From positions 1 to 21,102 of the forward strand of contig CANLFL010000003.1 in assembly GCA_947489825.1 (NCBI GenBank): 21,102 nucleotides of DNA, read 5' to 3'. Every line of letters begins with the position of its first letter. The stretch's first letter is position 1. Below the pieces are notes generated by a model. It saw only the letters and a list, made by a program, of their open reading frames with translations, was not told where the DNA came from and made no database searches. The stretch comes from Candidatus Nanopelagicaceae bacterium. GTDB lineage: Bacteria; Actinomycetota; Actinomycetes; Nanopelagicales; Nanopelagicaceae. A program made the translations under genes and the position numbers. Positions 1-13,636 of the stretch are shown piece after piece.

Positions 1-185
1 ACCCCGTGTGATCGCGGTGTCATGAAGGCTGCGATGGAGGTGAGCGGGGAAGCCTCACACTCGCCCCAGCCACAACTGCCGTCGTCACCGGTGACTCTGA
101 CCAGAAGGGCATCCTGGCTTCCATCTGCCTCAAGAGTCACCTCAGGCATGGATGCATAGAAAAAATCTACTGAATTGACTCTCAC
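1..185 (-). CDS. Mandelate racemase/muconate lactonizing enzyme-like protein, N-terminal part (runs off left edge)
   Basis: This is the first 61 codons of a leftward gene cut by the window edge. Reading down from a GTG at 185-183 gives an open frame to base 1 that begins MRVNSVDFFYASMPEV. It continues with VRVTGDDGSCGWGECEASP, the hallmark of the enolase-superfamily capping domain (short strand, then 'VRV-t-DG-xGwGE-EasP'). The start is well supported: AGGAGG lies at 192-197 on the minus strand, 6 nt from the GTG. Family members are usually sugar-acid dehydratases, racemases or cycloisomerases. The catalytic barrel and metal ligands lie outside the window, so the reaction cannot be named. The gene diverges from the sugar-binding protein gene, which suggests a role in the same pathway, for example on a sugar acid. 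Its three visible Arg codons after the start are AGA, AGA and CGA, as elsewhere in the sugar locus. Confidence 0.72.
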   Translation of the reverse strand, partial: MRVNSVDFFYASMPEVTLEADGSQDALLVRVTGDDGSCGWGECEASPLTSIAAFMTPRSHG

Positions 186-492
186 CCTAGGCCTCCTCTC
201 ACAAGATCTGGAGAATACACCATTTCGTCATACCTTCAATTCAAATCGTTGCACTTAACTGACTTTTGTTCTATTTCGGGAGACGAATCTAGGCTTTTCA
301 TACGATGTAATGTAGTGTAACTAAGGAAGTGAAAAGTGCGGTGGGCATTTTTGGGATTGATTGCCTTCCTCACGTGAGCATGGGGGTTGCATGAATGGAA
401 GCTCTATCAGCGAAGTTCTCATCCTTTGAATTTGGCGTGCGAAGTAAAGAATCGAAACGCATGCCTCTACCACCTACACGAAAGGAAGTTAA
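186..492. promoter_or_regulatory. Divergent intergenic control region (307 bp) between the MR/MLE-like gene and the sugar-binding protein gene
   Basis: No gene is seen here. Sequence elements visible are: a leftward promoter candidate (listed separately); two TCATAC hexamers at 228-233 and 298-303 that recur in the 5444-5576 control region; three tandem 5-mers TGTAA-TGTAG-TGTAA at 306-320; a perfect 10-bp palindrome CTCACGTGAG at 369-378; and an 8-bp stem (434-441 with 458-465, one G-U pair, 16-nt loop) in the leader just before the ribosome-binding site of the binding-protein gene. That site is AGGA at 483-486, 6 nt before the ATG at 493. No clear -35/-10 pair for the rightward gene was found. 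The regulator is not encoded in the window. Confidence 0.5.
212..239 (-). promoter_or_regulatory. Candidate promoter of the MR/MLE-like gene
   Basis: On the minus strand TTGAAG (239-234) and TATTCT (217-212) are separated by 16 bp. They fit a housekeeping-sigma promoter and would start transcription about 20 nt before the GTG at 185. The TCATAC hexamer at 228-233 lies in the spacer, where a repressor would block RNA polymerase. Prediction only. Confidence 0.4.
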
Positions 493-1809
493 ATGAAAGC
501 TAATAAATGGACTGGGATCGTGGCGGCGATAGCGCTGACCACGAGCTTGGTCGGATGTTCCTCTTCAGACGAAGCCGTTTCGGGCGAGTTGTTAATTTGG
601 GACACTGGAATTCTAGGAAAAGACGTATCGGATGATCCATACGCAGACAAAGCATTCCTTAACCAAATGGTTTTGGAATTCGAGGAAGCAAACCCTGGTG
701 TGAGCGTTACATTAGTTCAACAAGGTGGAGATATCTCCGCTAACGCTGCCCAATTCCAAGCGGCTGCGATCGCAGGAACTGGTCCTGACATTCGCGTTCA
801 ATACGCAGGTGGTCCAACCACTTCATTTGCAGAGTTCTTCGAAGATTTGGGACCTCTAATTCCTGCTGAAACTCTTGATGCGATGGCTGGGCAGTATGTC
901 AATCGCGAGGGATTTAACTCAACCGGCAGACTTCTTGGTATGACCTACGGCGCTGGAAACCTTTTTGTGGTTTTCCAGAATGCAGATGTCCTCAAGGAAG
1001 CAGGCATTGATCCTTCTGTGAAGCCCGCCACTTGGGAAGCGTTGATGGCTAACGCAAAGCAAGTCACGGACAAGACTGACAAGAATGGTTTCTATACCGG
1101 AAACTTGGAAGGCTACCCTGGCGCGTGGTTTATCTCTAACATGGTCGGCGGCGAGCTTGGTCAGACGGCATTCACCGACATGTACAGTGGAAAAATTTCC
1201 GTTGACGACCCTGCGATGGTAAAGGCTTATCAAGCCTATGCCGATTGGGGTGCAAGTACTGTAAACAACCCTGATGCCGCCCAAGCACCTGCCGGTGGTC
1301 AAGGTTTCGTGGCTGGCAAAGCCGGTTACTACCTTGTCGGTAGTTGGGAAAACAATGGAATGACAGATGCGTTCGGTGCAGATGGACCAGTATCGTCATT
1401 CTTCATCCCAACTCTTACAGGAGCCAAGTATTCAAAGATTGGCTCTGGTGGTCCTGAAATTGCACTATCAATTACAAAGGCAAGCAAGAACAAAGCGCTC
1501 GCTGCCGAGTTCTTGAAGTTCATCGCTCGACCTGAGCACCAGGATCGCTTCGTTGAGATCTACCAAACTCAGGGTTCCAACCACAAAGACGGAGACTCGT
1601 CGATGATCAAGAACCCTCGACTCAAGGAGCAATTCGAGCAGCTGGCACAATCAACCGACGGCGTAACTTTCGCCTTTGACAGTGTTATGCCTCAGGCCAC
1701 AATTGACCTGTTCTACCGGGTCAATTCTGGAGTATTCAGCGGCGCTATCAAACCCGCAGATGCGGTGGCGCAGTTGAAAGCCTCCTATGAACAAGAAATA
1801 GCGAAATAG
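493..1809 (+). CDS. Sugar ABC transporter, substrate-binding lipoprotein (family 1)
   Basis: This is the extracytoplasmic binding protein of a carbohydrate ABC importer, 438 aa, the usual length for the MalE-like family 1. The N-terminus is a lipoprotein signal: Lys-rich start, hydrophobic stretch, then the lipobox LVGC with Cys22 as the lipidated residue, followed by SSSDE. The mature protein has family features such as 'EFEEANPGVSVTLVQQGGD' and an AAIAGTGPDIRVQYAGG segment in the first lobe. The start has AGGA 6 nt upstream. It heads a rightward transport cluster with two permeases, separated from them by a strong hairpin at 1825-1866 that probably keeps binding-protein mRNA in excess. The neighbouring intracellular galactosidases and mannosidase suggest an oligosaccharide ligand, but ligand residues cannot be read from sequence alone. 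Confidence 0.93.
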   Translation: MKANKWTGIVAAIALTTSLVGCSSSDEAVSGELLIWDTGILGKDVSDDPYADKAFLNQMVLEFEEANPGVSVTLVQQGGDISANAAQFQAAAIAGTGPDIRVQYAGGPTTSFAEFFEDLGPLIPAETLDAMAGQYVNREGFNSTGRLLGMTYGAGNLFVVFQNADVLKEAGIDPSVKPATWEALMANAKQVTDKTDKNGFYTGNLEGYPGAWFISNMVGGELGQTAFTDMYSGKISVDDPAMVKAYQAYADWGASTVNNPDAAQAPAGGQGFVAGKAGYYLVGSWENNGMTDAFGADGPVSSFFIPTLTGAKYSKIGSGGPEIALSITKASKNKALAAEFLKFIARPEHQDRFVEIYQTQGSNHKDGDSSMIKNPRLKEQFEQLAQSTDGVTFAFDSVMPQATIDLFYRVNSGVFSGAIKPADAVAQLKASYEQEIAK

Positions 1810-1824
1810 AAGGTTAGTGATCAC

Positions 1825-1866
1825 AGTCTGAAGGCTGGGAGAGAAAGTTCTCCCAGCCTTCAGACT
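1825..1866 (+). terminator. Long perfect hairpin between binding-protein and permease genes (attenuator / mRNA-stabilising stem)
   Basis: Left arm 1825-1842 (AGTCTGAAGGCTGGGAGA) and right arm 1849-1866 are exact reverse complements over 18 bp, with loop GAAAGT (its outer G and T can also pair). It begins 16 nt after the stop of the binding-protein gene. No T-run follows the stem, so it is a poor intrinsic terminator. A 3' stem that protects upstream mRNA, or partial termination, is more likely. Hairpins in this place are known in other sugar ABC operons such as malE-malF. Confidence 0.75.
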
Positions 1867-1886
1867 CACTATTTATAAGAAAGTCG

Positions 1887-2747
1887 ATGATGCGGCAATC
1901 AAAGTTGATCGGTACGTTGGCGGTACTTCCAAGCTTCATCATTGTTGCGGGTTTTATGGCCTTTCCGATTATCTTCGTTCTCTTCATTTCACTCACAAAG
2001 ACCAACGGGCTCACTTTCGAGTGGCTCTGGTTCAAAAACTACCTCGAGCTATTTGCCGATCCGATTGTTCATGAAGTTTTCTTAAACAACTTCAAGTTTG
2101 TAATTTCGGTACCGCTGGTGATCTTTGCCGCATTAGTTTCGGCAGTTCTATTATTTGAGCAGTTCAAGGGCTGGAAGTTCTTTCGAGTAATTTTCTTTCT
2201 TCCAAGTGTTTTGTCAGTGGTCGTCATTGGTTTAATTTTTAAGAATGCTTTTGGCTATTACGGTTCTGTCAACCAATTTCTAGGGCTCTTTGGCAACGAG
2301 CCCAAGCAGTTTTTCATTAACTCGAACTACAGCATTTTCATAATAATTCTTGCCCTGGTCTGGTCCGGCTTTGGATATCAGTCGCTATTACTTCTTGCCG
2401 GGCTTACATCAATTAATCCGGCGGTTTTCGAAGCGGCTGCAATCGACGGAGCCGGCTGGTGGCGCCGGCTTTGGTCTATCACTCTGCCAAATATTAGAAG
2501 AGTTCTAGGCTTTGTCTTCATTATTAACTTTATCTATACCTTCTCCTCTCTCTTCGGTTTCATTTTTGTAATCACCGCAGGCGGCCCTTTGTATGAGACA
2601 ACAACTATTGATTACCTTGTTTATTTGCGAGCCTTTTCTAGCAGCAACCTCGGCTCTGGCGCTGCGCTAGCTGTGGTTCTCTACTTCTTTATCGGGCTAT
2701 TGACCCTGTGGCAAAGCCGGGTCTTCAAGCTACAGATGGAGGACTAG
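1887..2747 (+). CDS. Sugar ABC transporter permease, MalF type
   Basis: This is an integral membrane permease of the carbohydrate importer, 286 aa, with about six hydrophobic segments. The first (AVLPSFIIVAGFMAFPIIFV) is close to the N-terminus. The cytoplasmic EAA loop that docks on the ATPase is clear: EAAAIDGAGWWRRLWSITLP starting at Glu182. Start choice is open by one codon: ATG at 1887 and ATG at 1890 are adjacent, and the only Shine-Dalgarno-like run (AGAAAG, 1878-1883) sits better with 1890. The gene follows the hairpin after the binding-protein gene. Its stop (TAG 2745-2747) is one base from the GTG of the next permease, so the two are surely co-translated. No ATP-binding subunit is adjacent, as is common in actinobacteria that share an MsiK-like ATPase. 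Confidence 0.93.
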   Translation: MMRQSKLIGTLAVLPSFIIVAGFMAFPIIFVLFISLTKTNGLTFEWLWFKNYLELFADPIVHEVFLNNFKFVISVPLVIFAALVSAVLLFEQFKGWKFFRVIFFLPSVLSVVVIGLIFKNAFGYYGSVNQFLGLFGNEPKQFFINSNYSIFIIILALVWSGFGYQSLLLLAGLTSINPAVFEAAAIDGAGWWRRLWSITLPNIRRVLGFVFIINFIYTFSSLFGFIFVITAGGPLYETTTIDYLVYLRAFSSSNLGSGAALAVVLYFFIGLLTLWQSRVFKLQMED

Positions 2748-2748
2748 C

Positions 2749-3594
2749 GTGTCAGATTCATCAATTAGTTCTCGGCTCTCACCCCGCGCCAGATGGCCAA
2801 TATTCATTGGAATGTGCTTGGTGGCCGCGACCATCATCTATCCACTTTTCTTTGTGGTCGCCACATCTCTTCGAAGCAATGTTGATTACAAGAGAGACCC
2901 CTTCGGTATTCCTAAGGAGTGGACCTTTGATAACTACCTGAAACTCTGGAATGAATACGGCGTTGGAAGAGCTTTTATGAATAGCTTATTTGTATCTTTG
3001 ACCGCTGTTACCTTGATTTTGGTCTTTGCCACGCTAGCCGGTTATGCGTTAGCGAAACTTCCAGTTTTTGGAGCTAAATTCTTCACGACAACTTTTGTAT
3101 CCGTAATGCTGATACCTGGGCCTGTATTGATTATCCCCATCTACCTGGTGTTGGCGCGCCTAGGAATGGTAGGTGATTATTCGGGGTTGATACTGGTTTA
3201 CGTTGCAACGGGTCTACCGTTTGCGATTTTCTTCAGCACGCTCTCGTTTCGTGCTATCCCCGATGAACTTCTAGAGGCGGCAAGGGTCGACGGGGCTGGC
3301 TTCTTTAGAACTTATTGGTCGATAGTGCGCCCACTAGGGACATCGGCAATCGCAACCTTGGCAGTGTTGCAGTTTCTTGGCACGTGGAATGAATTGATCT
3401 ATTCGCTCATTCTCATCCAGGATTCAAAAATGAAGTTATTGACGCCGACCCTGGCATCTATCGGTAAGCGATTTCTCACTGATCAGCCGCTCACCTCAGC
3501 TGGACTTTTCATAACGGCGATGGTGCCGTTGTTGATGCTTACTTTTGCCTCGAAGTACATTATGCGCGGATTACAGGTCGGGTTGGGTCGCTAG
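2749..3594 (+). CDS. Sugar ABC transporter permease, MalG type
   Basis: This is the second membrane permease of the importer, 281 aa. It has an N-terminal transmembrane helix (WPIFIGMCLVAATIIYPLFF), a long periplasmic stretch and further hydrophobic segments. The EAA motif EAARVDGAGFFRTYWSIVRP begins at Glu176 and binds the coupling ATPase. It starts at GTG 2749, one base after the stop of the upstream permease, with GGAGGA at 2738-2743 inside the end of that gene as its ribosome-binding site. The short C-terminal tail MRGLQVGLGR is typical of MalG-like permeases. It ends 5 bp from the stop codon of the convergent ThuA-like gene, with no hairpin between them, so transcripts may overlap. Confidence 0.93.
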   Translation: MSDSSISSRLSPRARWPIFIGMCLVAATIIYPLFFVVATSLRSNVDYKRDPFGIPKEWTFDNYLKLWNEYGVGRAFMNSLFVSLTAVTLILVFATLAGYALAKLPVFGAKFFTTTFVSVMLIPGPVLIIPIYLVLARLGMVGDYSGLILVYVATGLPFAIFFSTLSFRAIPDELLEAARVDGAGFFRTYWSIVRPLGTSAIATLAVLQFLGTWNELIYSLILIQDSKMKLLTPTLASIGKRFLTDQPLTSAGLFITAMVPLLMLTFASKYIMRGLQVGLGR

Positions 3595-3599
3595 CTCCC

Positions 3600-4328
3600 T
3601 TAAAACCATCCATCAGGATGAAAAGTTGCATCGATAGGTTCTGAGCGAACCGTTGGCTTCGCCCACAGTGCCGCATTTGCTAAGACTTTTCCGATTTCCT
3701 TCTGGTGGTAGACCGGAAAGTCCTGATCACCTGGTGAGAAATAGAAGACTTTGCCGAGACCGCGCCTCCATGTGGCACCCGATCTAAAGACTTCGCCACC
3801 CGAAAAACTTGAAATGAAAATCAATTCATCCGGAGTTGGTATGTCGAAGTACTCCCCATACATTTCTTGCAGCGGAATGACTATCGGGTCAGCAACACCC
3901 TGGGTTATGGGGTGAGTCGGATTGACACTCCACACACACTCTCTATCTTTTGAGCTACGCCACTTGAGAGAACAGCTTGTGCCCATGAGTTTTCTAAAGA
4001 TTTTCGAATAATGTGACGAGTGTAAAACGATAAGCCCCATGCCGCCAAGAATAGAGTCGTACACTCGTTGCACTACCTCGTCGCTCACCTGAGGATGAGC
4101 CTCGTGACCCCACCACATCAGAACATCAGTTCTTTCGAGCACTTCCTTAGTGAGCCCGTGTTCGTCTTGTTCGAGAGTGGCAGTTAAAACTTCAACACCG
4201 CTTCCCAATTCGCTCTGCAGAAGATCTCGAATTGCACCATGCATTCCATTTGGATAAATTTTTGCGGCGACTGAATCTTTTTGTTGTTCGTGAATATTTT
4301 CGTTCCAAATTGTTACTCGCAAAGACAT
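3600..4328 (-). CDS. ThuA-like protein (trehalose-utilisation family)
   Basis: A 242-aa protein of the ThuA family, which has a class I glutamine-amidotransferase-like fold. Family signatures seen in order are [63 protein letters not shown] and [20 protein letters not shown]. Near the C-terminus, where the family usually reads PGHE-like, this protein reads SPGDQDFP, so a commonly conserved His is replaced by Asp (from memory of the family, not aligned). In rhizobia ThuA works with the Gfo/Idh dehydrogenase ThuB in 3-keto-disaccharide metabolism. Here too it is paired with a Gfo/Idh gene: its ATG shares one base with that gene's stop (TAATG at 4330-4326), giving translational coupling. The substrate is unknown; trehalose is not implied. 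No signal peptide, so it is cytoplasmic. Confidence 0.87.
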   Translation of the reverse strand: MSLRVTIWNENIHEQQKDSVAAKIYPNGMHGAIRDLLQSELGSGVEVLTATLEQDEHGLTKEVLERTDVLMWWGHEAHPQVSDEVVQRVYDSILGGMGLIVLHSSHYSKIFRKLMGTSCSLKWRSSKDRECVWSVNPTHPITQGVADPIVIPLQEMYGEYFDIPTPDELIFISSFSGGEVFRSGATWRRGLGKVFYFSPGDQDFPVYHQKEIGKVLANAALWAKPTVRSEPIDATFHPDGWF

Positions 4329-5443
4329 TAGAGAGTTACCTCTCTTCCGGCCTTGGCTGAGCTATAAAGAGCATCCATGATCTTCGATCTGTGGAGTGCG
4401 TAGTCGCCAGATTGAGCACCGAACTCGCCTGAAACTACGCGGTCAATGAATTCGTTAATAACAGCCAAGTGGCCTTCGCCTGTCGATGTGATTTTTGGTC
4501 GACGAAGGTAATGTTCGCCGTTTTCATCTCCAAAGAAAGTGAGGGTGTCTTCTGTGGCATACCTTGGAATGAAAATTCTTAGGCCTGCATCGACCCCCAA
4601 AAGTTCAAAAGAAATGTCTTCGTCATCGACGGCGTGAGAAGCCCAAGTTATTTCTAGGGCAACTGATGAGCCATCGTCTAACCTCAATAGTGCGCTGCAT
4701 AGATCTTCTACTTCAAATAGGCCGCTACTACCCGCCATCTGCACCGTACTATCCATTCCACCGTAGCCCGCTCTTCCGAGTTCGCCATGCATGACTGCAC
4801 TTACCGCAACTACTCGTGGCTCGCCCAACATGTACAAGAGAGAATCAAGGATGTGGGGGCCTAGGTCGATTGCCGCACCGCCGCCAGCTAAAGTTGCCGA
4901 AGTGAACCACGACTTCAATCCAGGTATGCCAGCCCTTCTCTTCCAGCTGACTCGGGAGTGATAGACGCGACCTAGCTTTCCTGACGAGACTAATTCTTTA
5001 GCCATACCGATATCTTCTCGACGACGGTAATTGAATGCCACTTCGAGAATGCGATTATTGGCCTTGGCCGTTGAGACCATTTCTTGGGCCTGATCGCCGG
5101 TGATCGAAAGCGGCTTCTCGCAGAAGACATGCTTGCCAGCATTGAGCGCGGCGAGGGCAATCGGGTGGTGAAGTGAGTTTGGCGTTGCGATGCTAATGAT
5201 GTCGATAGTTGGGTCCTCAACCAAGGTCTCCCAATCACTTGCGGTTGTGGCGACGTTAAACTCTTGGGCAAGAATTGGTAATCGATCTATCTCTTTTCCT
5301 GCGATAGCGGCGAGAATTGTTTGCGGGTGCTTCGAGAAGGCTTTCATGTGGGTGGTTCCGGCATTACCCAGTCCGACCACCCCAACTCGAAACTTCGGCG
5401 CATCTGTATGCAAAATTTGCACTGGAGAATCTGGCATTTTCAT
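4328..5443 (-). CDS. Gfo/Idh/MocA-family NAD(P)-dependent oxidoreductase (ThuB-like partner)
   Basis: A cytoplasmic dehydrogenase of the Gfo/Idh/MocA family, 371 aa. The N-terminal Rossmann domain has [10 protein letters not shown] (GxGxxG at 24-29). CEKPLS follows with the conserved EKP at 109-111, Lys110 being the usual catalytic lysine. The C-terminal substrate domain has [16 protein letters not shown] with Asp193 and His197 in the standard D-x3-H arrangement. Such enzymes oxidise sugars, sugar acids or inositols at a ring hydroxyl. Coupling to the ThuA-like gene suggests oxidation of a glycoside to a 3-keto sugar, which is inference. Two starts are possible: ATG 5443 and ATG 5437. The only good ribosome-binding site (GAGG, 5446-5449) is 2 nt from the first and 8 nt from the second, so 5437 may be the real start. 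It is transcribed leftward from the shared control region. Confidence 0.92.
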   Translation of the reverse strand: MKMPDSPVQILHTDAPKFRVGVVGLGNAGTTHMKAFSKHPQTILAAIAGKEIDRLPILAQEFNVATTASDWETLVEDPTIDIISIATPNSLHHPIALAALNAGKHVFCEKPLSITGDQAQEMVSTAKANNRILEVAFNYRRREDIGMAKELVSSGKLGRVYHSRVSWKRRAGIPGLKSWFTSATLAGGGAAIDLGPHILDSLLYMLGEPRVVAVSAVMHGELGRAGYGGMDSTVQMAGSSGLFEVEDLCSALLRLDDGSSVALEITWASHAVDDEDISFELLGVDAGLRIFIPRYATEDTLTFFGDENGEHYLRRPKITSTGEGHLAVINEFIDRVVSGEFGAQSGDYALHRSKIMDALYSSAKAGREVTL

Positions 5444-5576
5444 AACCTCAATGTCAGGGAGCGTATGGTGATGCTTCTCATCATACCATTAGGGTAATGT
5501 TCGGTCGAGTAACCAATAGTTTTCTATGGTGATATGACCTAATGTATGATGTTATGAATGAAAGGTTGTCTCCACG
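5444..5576. promoter_or_regulatory. Divergent control region with a mirrored pair of operator/promoter boxes
   Basis: The 133 bp between the Gfo/Idh gene and the GH36 gene contain CATCATACCATTAGG (5479-5493) and, inverted, CATCATACATTAGG (read on the minus strand from 5551 to 5538). Each copy contains TATGAT facing its own gene (5485-5480 leftward, 5545-5550 rightward). These are good -10 boxes that would give leaders of about 20-30 nt, while no good -35 is visible for either. A palindrome CATTA-GGG-TAATG overlaps the left copy at 5487-5499. Symmetric boxes on the -10 elements suggest one regulator switching both operons, perhaps an activator in view of the weak -35 regions. Confidence 0.55.
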
Positions 5577-7612
5577 ATGACGTTTAGACTCCAACCATCA
5601 GCGGCGACATCACCCTTGCTTGAGCTTCTTCTGGAGAGAGATCCGGTCAGCTCCGCCATTCCATTCGAGGTCTCAATCGCTGGCCAAGTCGTTGACGTGA
5701 AAAGTGTGCTCCGTCTTAGCTCCTCGCCAGCCGAAGTAATTGCAACTGCAGAAACACAAGGCGTGAAACTGGATTGGCGTGCAGTTCAACTTTCAACTTA
5801 TCCGGTATGGGAGTTTAAGTTATCGGCCACCAACATCTCATCAGGCCAGATTTCGCTCTCCAGGCTCGATAGCGCTGCTCTCGGATTACAAGGGGGAGTG
5901 TGGAGGGTCGAATCATTTGCCTCTGCCTGGGGCGATGAGTTTCGGCCCAAAGCTGCAACCACTCAGCATCACTCTTTCTTTGGGGTTCGTTCTGGTAGGT
6001 CTTCCCATGGAGAGAGCCCGATCATTTATTTCATAAGAGAATCCGACGGATACACAGTTATCGTCTCTCCTGCGTGGAGTGGCAACTGGCATGTCGATGT
6101 GTTGGCCGGGGGCTCGGTCAGAGCGGGAATTTCTACCTGGAATTTGAATTTATCCTTGGAGCCAAACGAGACCGTTCACGCTCCTAGTGTCATTGTTGCA
6201 GCTGCTGAGAGCAAAGAAGTTGCCCAAAGAAATCTTCAATCAGCAATCCGTGAAAATTGGTTGCCAAGAACAAAGTCAACTGACTCGATACCAGTGGAAT
6301 GGAACCATTGGTGGCCTTACGAAGATGTTGAAGTAAATGCAGATGTGATCATCGAGAACGCGCAGATAGCAAAGAACATGGCAATCGACGCGATTGTTGT
6401 TGATGCTGGCTGGTTTGGTGAATCGAAATTAGATACCCAGTGGACTGACCTTCGCGGCGATTGGTCGAGTGTCAACCTTGCGAGATTTCCCGATGGTCTG
6501 GCAAATCTTGGAGAGTCCATCTTGGAGATGGGTATGTCGCCAGGAATCTGGATAGAACTTGAAGCGGTAGGAGCAAAGTCAGAGTTGCGTCGAACAATGC
6601 CGGAGGCTATGGCTCGCGACGACAGCGGCTTGAGGCCAGACCCCTCGTATGGAGTTGGAACCGTTTCCCTTGACCCAACCGATCCTGGATTTCTTGGTTA
6701 TGTCTGCTTGGGATCGCCTGCAGGGTGGACGCATTCATACAATTCGGTAAAAGATGTGGTCTCGGCAATGAAGGCACGCTGGCTCAAGATGGATTTCAAT
6801 ATTGATCCTGGATTCGGTTGCACGCGCACAGATCACGGACACCGCGCTGGCGATGGCCTGCTTCGACATTACGAAGGTCTATACAAACTTCTAGATCAGA
6901 TTCGTTTGGACTTTCCGGATCTATTAATTGAGGCCTGCTCATCTGGCGGTCTTAGAGTCGACCTAGGTTTGGCAAAACACGTGCATTGCTTCTTTATGAG
7001 CGACCCCGACTACACCGAACACCACCTGCAAGTTCTTTGGGGTGCGACCCACATGCTGCCGCCGCTGGCAATTCTTCACTGGCCTTGGTCCTGGTGGAGA
7101 AATGATTACGGCCCTTCGCAATTGAACTGGATGAATGTAGATGTTGAAACATTCGATGTGATGATGCGTGCTGCCATGGTTCACCGAATTGGCGTCAGCT
7201 ATCCGCTGCCGAAGTTGCCCGAAAGACTTAGGGAAAGGTTGAGCTATCACCTTCAGATTTTCAAGGATCACTTCGCCCCTATTCTGCCCACTGCCACCTT
7301 ACTTTCGCTTACAGATTCTCCTTTCCGCGGAAACCGTGGCGAAAGAAACTCCGCTTGGCAATTAAGTTCAAACCTCAACAGCGTCAATGAGGTTCATCTT
7401 GTGATGTCACTCAAGTTAGAAAACTCGGCTCATTCGGCAAAGTTTAGACCCACTCAACTGGAGGCCAATCAGCACTATGTTGTCGTTGATCTCGAGACTC
7501 ACAACTCATCGACCGTGCTGGGTAAAGAGTTAACGGGTGAGTTGCTTTCTGAGATCGCTGGCAACAAGAATTCTTGGATTGTGGAAATTCGACCAGAGAA
7601 AGCGAGGCTCTG

Positions 7613-7613
<1 letters not shown>
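5577..7613 (+). CDS. GH36-family alpha-galactosidase-like glycoside hydrolase
   Basis: A 678-aa cytoplasmic enzyme of clan GH-D, close to the usual length for GH36. An N-terminal beta-rich domain (about 1-235) precedes the barrel, which opens with EWNHWWPYED and AIVVDAGWFG (about 271-281). The nucleophile motif is LKMDFN with Asp406, where family members usually read KWDMN. IEACSSGGLRVDLGL follows at about 451-465. The acid/base region is MSDPDYTEHH with Asp476, where GH36 usually has SDN-TDA; this departure makes exact specificity (alpha-galactoside, N-acetylgalactosaminide or another) uncertain. ATG 5577 is the likely start, with GAAAGG at 5560-5565 about 11 nt upstream. The first gene of the hydrolase operon; its TGA overlaps the ATG of the mannosidase gene by one base. 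No signal peptide, so the substrate must be imported. Confidence 0.85.
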
Positions 7614-13619
<6,006 letters not shown>

Positions 13620-13636
13620 TCGAAAGGAAAAGAGAA

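Noticed and set aside
919..1302. Antisense open frame of 127 codons inside the binding-protein gene
   Set aside because: Shadow of a strong coding frame; no ribosome-binding site or recognisable motif.
7574..7612. Upstream in-frame start for the GH38 gene
   Set aside because: It would overlap the GH36 gene by 40 bp; the ATG at 7613 overlaps the GH36 stop by one base and has GCGAGG upstream.
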